Assembly (NCBI GenBank): GCA_964059195.1
Contig: CAXKWD010000006.1
Location: 132,042,539 to 132,106,538 of the forward strand
Origin: Ectobius pallidus
Taxonomy: Eukaryota > Arthropoda > Insecta > Blattodea > Ectobiidae
Length of the DNA: 64,000 bases
Direction: 5' to 3'
In this document: positions 60,791 to 64,000 of the stretch, one piece after another
Layout of the letters: each line of letters opens with the position of its first letter
Position numbering within the stretch: the stretch's first letter is position 1
Program-made: the position numbers and the translations under genes
The notes under the pieces: generated by a model
Told to the model about the DNA's origin: nothing
The model's database searches: none
What the model saw: the letters and a program-made list of their open reading frames with translations, nothing else

Positions 60791-62107
60791 TATACCTAGG
60801 AATGATAAAACCTATTTGTTTATTTTAAGTCCTTCTGTTAAAATGTATGTGTGAGTGTGCACGTGTGTGCATAGGCCTATGTGAAGGTGCTTATGAATAC
60901 TTTATCTTAGTGAAATTGTTAGAACAATCGTTTATCTTCATTATATTAAACCCATCCAACGCACAGGATTGAAAAAAAAAGGCTTGAACCCGGAAAGGAG
61001 GTCATAATGTTATAAGCTCGATTATTCGTTCTGATTATATTGTGGAATCGGTCTCAAATTTTCTATTTTGGATAACTCAGAAGTAGCTGAAAATTACTAG
61101 TAATAAAATTGATAATAATATAAATAGGCCTACTAGCTGTTGCTCACAGCTTTGCTCCTGAGTATTTCGCAATTTCATAGAAATAATCCTTCGTTTGTAC
61201 TCCAATCCTTACTTTTTAAGAATTTTGTAAAATTCTGCCTAATGTAGCCTAAGTGACACAATGTGAGAATACTATAATATTTCTTAAAATAAACTGTGAA
61301 TAGGCTACATGTTTCATTAATTATGTTGTAGAGTATTTATGCTAAGTTTCAAGAAAACCCGGCCAAAAATTGTGTTTTCTTAATATAAACTTTTACACTT
61401 TTTTTTGCACCTCAGGATTAATTGCCCACTGAATTGTTGTCTCGGAGTATATTTACCATGTTTTAGTTCAATAGAATCGTTAAATAATATTTCTCCATAA
61501 AAACTTTGAATCCCTTAAGACCTCTTCTTAGCTTCAATGATGGTTTCGTCTCGGTGATGATGAATCAGTCAGCCAGGACATATTTCATAACACATAAGCG
61601 TACCCTATGTAGATTTGTCCCCTCTTTAATGACGAAAAAGGGTTATATATATTTTTTAATAATCCAACAAAGTCTCCTTAAGGCAATGTATAAATTCAAT
61701 CTAACGTCTACCTAAAAACCGTCTAAACTAGGCCGTGAATTTAAACATTAAGAGACATTAAGGCTGTTTACTTCAAATTCAATTTCCTCGAGACTGTCAG
61801 TGAAGACATAGGCCTATGATCTACTCACTGCAGTAGGATGGTAGATATCGAAGAAGGTGCTTGCCCTCAACTCCAGAGACCCTCTGTGCCCACTTCTTTT
61901 AATATGTCAGAGGTGAAGTTAGCAAGGTGTTTAGTCTCCCATAAAATTCAAGACTTTACTAAATAATTCATTATACAACGGGTTCGCTTTTACAACATAC
62001 TCTGCAATAAAAATAACAATTTAGTTTCCAAATATTGTATTATATTAGAAAAAGAGCTCTATTAATTTTTGGGCATCAGCCGTTTCTTATCCCCAAGAAT
62101 ACTTTCT
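60791..62107. other. Gene-free stretch with a possible old repeat
   Basis: The stretch at 61128-61400 (TAGCTGTTGCTCACAGCTTTGC, then TTTCAAGAAAACCCGGCC) has the style of a widespread arthropod repeat with GCTT-rich head. I cannot classify it. The 69-codon frame at 61506-61715 lacks a domain. Confidence 0.35.
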
Positions 62108-62252
62108 GTTAGGGGCTTAGTCAACTCCAGAGCCAAAGCGACACCTGAAGGATTAGGTCAATGAGGAAAATCCCACCGACCTCATCAGAAATCGAACCCG
62201 CGACCTACCGGTTTGTAGCGCAGTGCCTCAACCACTAAGCCACTGCGAATCC
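62108..62252 (-). repeat. SINE family A, head and start of body
   Basis: The minus strand shows box A (GCTTAGTGGTTGAGGCACTG), box B (GTCGCGGGTTCGATTTCTG) and TTGACCTAATCCTTCAGGTG, ending early at the GACTAAGCCCCTAAC point of the body, so the 3' half is lost. Confidence 0.8.
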
Positions 62253-62384
62253 TATAATTTATGAGTGTGACATACTAAAAATGGAAAGTCAGATAGGCTT
62301 ATTGAAAGGCTGTATATTAAAATAAGGAATTTGGACCGAGAGCAAGAGCAAATTTATGGTAAGTTATTAATCAATTTACAAATT

Positions 62385-62590
62385 ATACTAAAAAAAAAAA
62401 AAAAACTTAATTGGAAACCTAAATTAAAACAATCAACAAAATTGTGGCATTTATGTATTTAAATATGGAACCCATAAGGATTATTTACGTAGGGAAATAT
62501 GTCGGATTAATGGAGCATAGTGATTAATAAATGAAAAATGAAAAACAAAAAAAACAAAAACAAAAACAAAAAAAACAAAAAACATAAAAG
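62385..62590. repeat. A-rich simple repeats
   Basis: A run of about 15 A at 62391-62405 and an (AAACAAAA)n array at 62540-62585. Confidence 0.85.
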
Positions 62591-62919
62591 CGAAGTAGGC
62601 TTATGTCTGTACTTCCCTACCCAAAAATAGATTACATTTTATTGGTTAATTCAGGTTTGAAATGAATAATTATGCTAAGTGTTCGCTAAGTTAAGTTTCA
62701 ATAGAGAATTTCTTGGCCAAATACTTAAGGAAGATATCAAAATTCTAAGAATCCCCAGCTTAAACACTTCACTCTAAATCCAGGTTATTTATATTCCATT
62801 ACCGTGAACTTGAGTGATTACTTGGGACGAAGGGAGGTTGAAAAGTAAAGAGACTTTCATATAAAAGTCAAGTTAGACATGATGAGATTGGGTTAGCTTT
62901 TCTGGGATTGGATAGTATG

Positions 62920-63010
62920 AAGTGTGACGTCAGAGACGGGTTGGGGGATTCGCTCGCCGGGTATTGATTCCGTGGCCACTGAGTCGTTTCGAATGGACAG
63001 GAAGAGTTGC
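62920..63010 (+). promoter_or_regulatory. Candidate promoter with full CRE
   Basis: A perfect palindromic TGACGTCA (62925-62932) sits in a GC-richer patch that has an upstream inverted CCAAT (GATTGG at 62907). No TATA box or coding exon follows before the SINE at 63236. Confidence 0.3.
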
Positions 63011-63235
63011 TGGAGTTGGAGGAAGATACGCTGTCTCCTTATCTATCCCACTTGTCCCTCCAGGAAGCGTTATACAATACAATATGCATATTAACCCTGC
63101 AATATGATCTATGGCCTGATACCTGTCCTGCAGCCCCTTTATAATTCATGACACGAAATAAATTGTCTACCACAATACAAGTACAGCCACCTACACCTAA
63201 CTGTGACACAGAGATCGCATTTTTAATTTCTCTAC

Positions 63236-63414
63236 CCGTACCATGGCCCTGGGGTCGACTCAGCCTCTAACAGAAATGAGTACCAGGAGCAATCCTGGGG
63301 GTAAAGGCGGCCGGTGCGTAAGGCTGACAACCTTACCACCACCGAATGGCCAAAATCAGGGAGCCTCAACCTCCTGGAACCCTCCATGGTGTGTATAGGA
63401 ATCACTTTACCTTT
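63236..63414 (+). repeat. SINE family A, 5'-truncated
   Basis: Starts within the body (CCATGGCCCTGGGGTCGAC) and continues through GAGTACCAGGAGCAATCCTG, GGCGGCCGGTGCGTAAGGCT, GCCTCAACCTCCTGGAACCC and GTGTATAGGAATCACTTTAC to a short T run. Close in sequence to 57945-58209, so relatively young. Confidence 0.85.
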
Positions 63415-64000
63415 TTTACCCGAACCACAGGTACTGTAGGCAGAGGAAATACTCTATCTAGTCTCTATAGTCTGTCCTACATTGAACGTCATGGGTTATC
63501 TCACGAGAGATTACGAGTTGACCGATAGCCCACAAATATATCTGATGAAACTCGTAATCTCGAGTGGGATTTATTAAGACTTTTCTTTCTTTCTTTATCT
63601 TAGTTTTACCTCTCCCTTTTTTAGGATTCAAGCTACCCAAGCCGCCCGGGCCTTACGGGGCCGCGACTTAGGCCTAAGACTTTTCTATGAACAAAATATA
63701 ACATATTAAGTAAATAATAATCAACTTTCTTTGGCGTTAATTAAAATCAAATCAATATTCTGTCAGCTGAAAGATCACTGCATACTAAATGATTTGACAA
63801 TCGATGAAACGAACGAGTTACAAGATACTAACCAATGCTACCAACAAGGGGATGATAAATAGCTAACCTAATTAACACAAGCTAAAATCAGAGCACAACC
63901 TACCTTGCACCGAATCGAAATTATGAAACTGTTCCAACTTCCAAATAAGTCATGTTGTGTAAAATAATGTGTTTTACTCTTTTCACTGGCAGCAGTACAG
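63415..64000. other. Gene-free stretch
   Basis: The block at 63605-63670 (ACCTCTCC, GGGCCTTACGGGGCCGCGAC) resembles 2500-2560 and is likely another dispersed repeat. The remainder is featureless. Confidence 0.4.

Overview
The window looks like AT-rich, gene-poor nuclear DNA from an arthropod, most likely an insect. Non-LTR retrotransposons, tRNA-derived SINEs, hAT and Tc1/mariner-type MITEs and microsatellites make up nearly everything that can be recognised, and there is no bacterial-style gene packing. A cockroach or termite source is plausible from the style of the repeats (LINE tails coding for a C-terminus ending in AAMNLRVP, and the huge excess of the octamer TAGGCCTA), but that is inference. 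I found no multi-exon gene.

The one convincing host gene is an intronless 223-codon reading frame at 9815-10486 (+). Its product starts with a linker-histone-like winged-helix domain (about residues 12-83) and continues into a 140-residue tail rich in Lys, Arg, Ser and Cys. The tail contains eight copies of an 8-residue STCRKRKK unit. This looks like an H1-derived, protamine-like chromatin protein, possibly from the male germ line.

Layout. 0-9 kb: a long-inverted-repeat (foldback) element, two MITEs (3478-3655 with a perfect 8-bp TSD; 5681-5892) and a 5'-truncated LINE on the minus strand (5970-6988, 11-bp TSD). 9-20 kb: the histone-like gene, old SINEs, three hAT-like elements, a foldback MITE with paired CCAAT boxes, and a SINE nested in a hAT element. 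20-27 kb: a mariner-type MITE, a LINE 3' half with a long open reverse-transcriptase frame (21716-22969) and poly(A) tail, a hAT MITE carrying a nested SINE (both with perfect TSDs), and more SINEs. 27-38 kb: a pair of TA-flanked MITEs, a hAT MITE and a truncated LINE with a 15-bp TSD. 38-49 kb: almost featureless. 49-56 kb: a 314-bp tandem duplication carrying a tRNA-like sequence, and two copies of a repeat with a T-rich minisatellite core. 56-64 kb: promoter-like patches, SINEs, a hAT MITE, further foldback copies and an internally deleted mariner.

The most unusual signal is genome-style rather than genic. The palindrome TAGGCCTA occurs about 45 times by eye, where fewer than one is expected by base composition, and the shorter TAGGCTA/TAGCCTA is also in excess. 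In three places a pre-insertion sequence can be reconstructed (an AAT microsatellite, a foldback terminal repeat and a MITE pair). In each, the word is a TA dinucleotide that has become TA-GGC(C)-TA. That is the form expected of excision footprints, or of micro-insertions, at TA targets.
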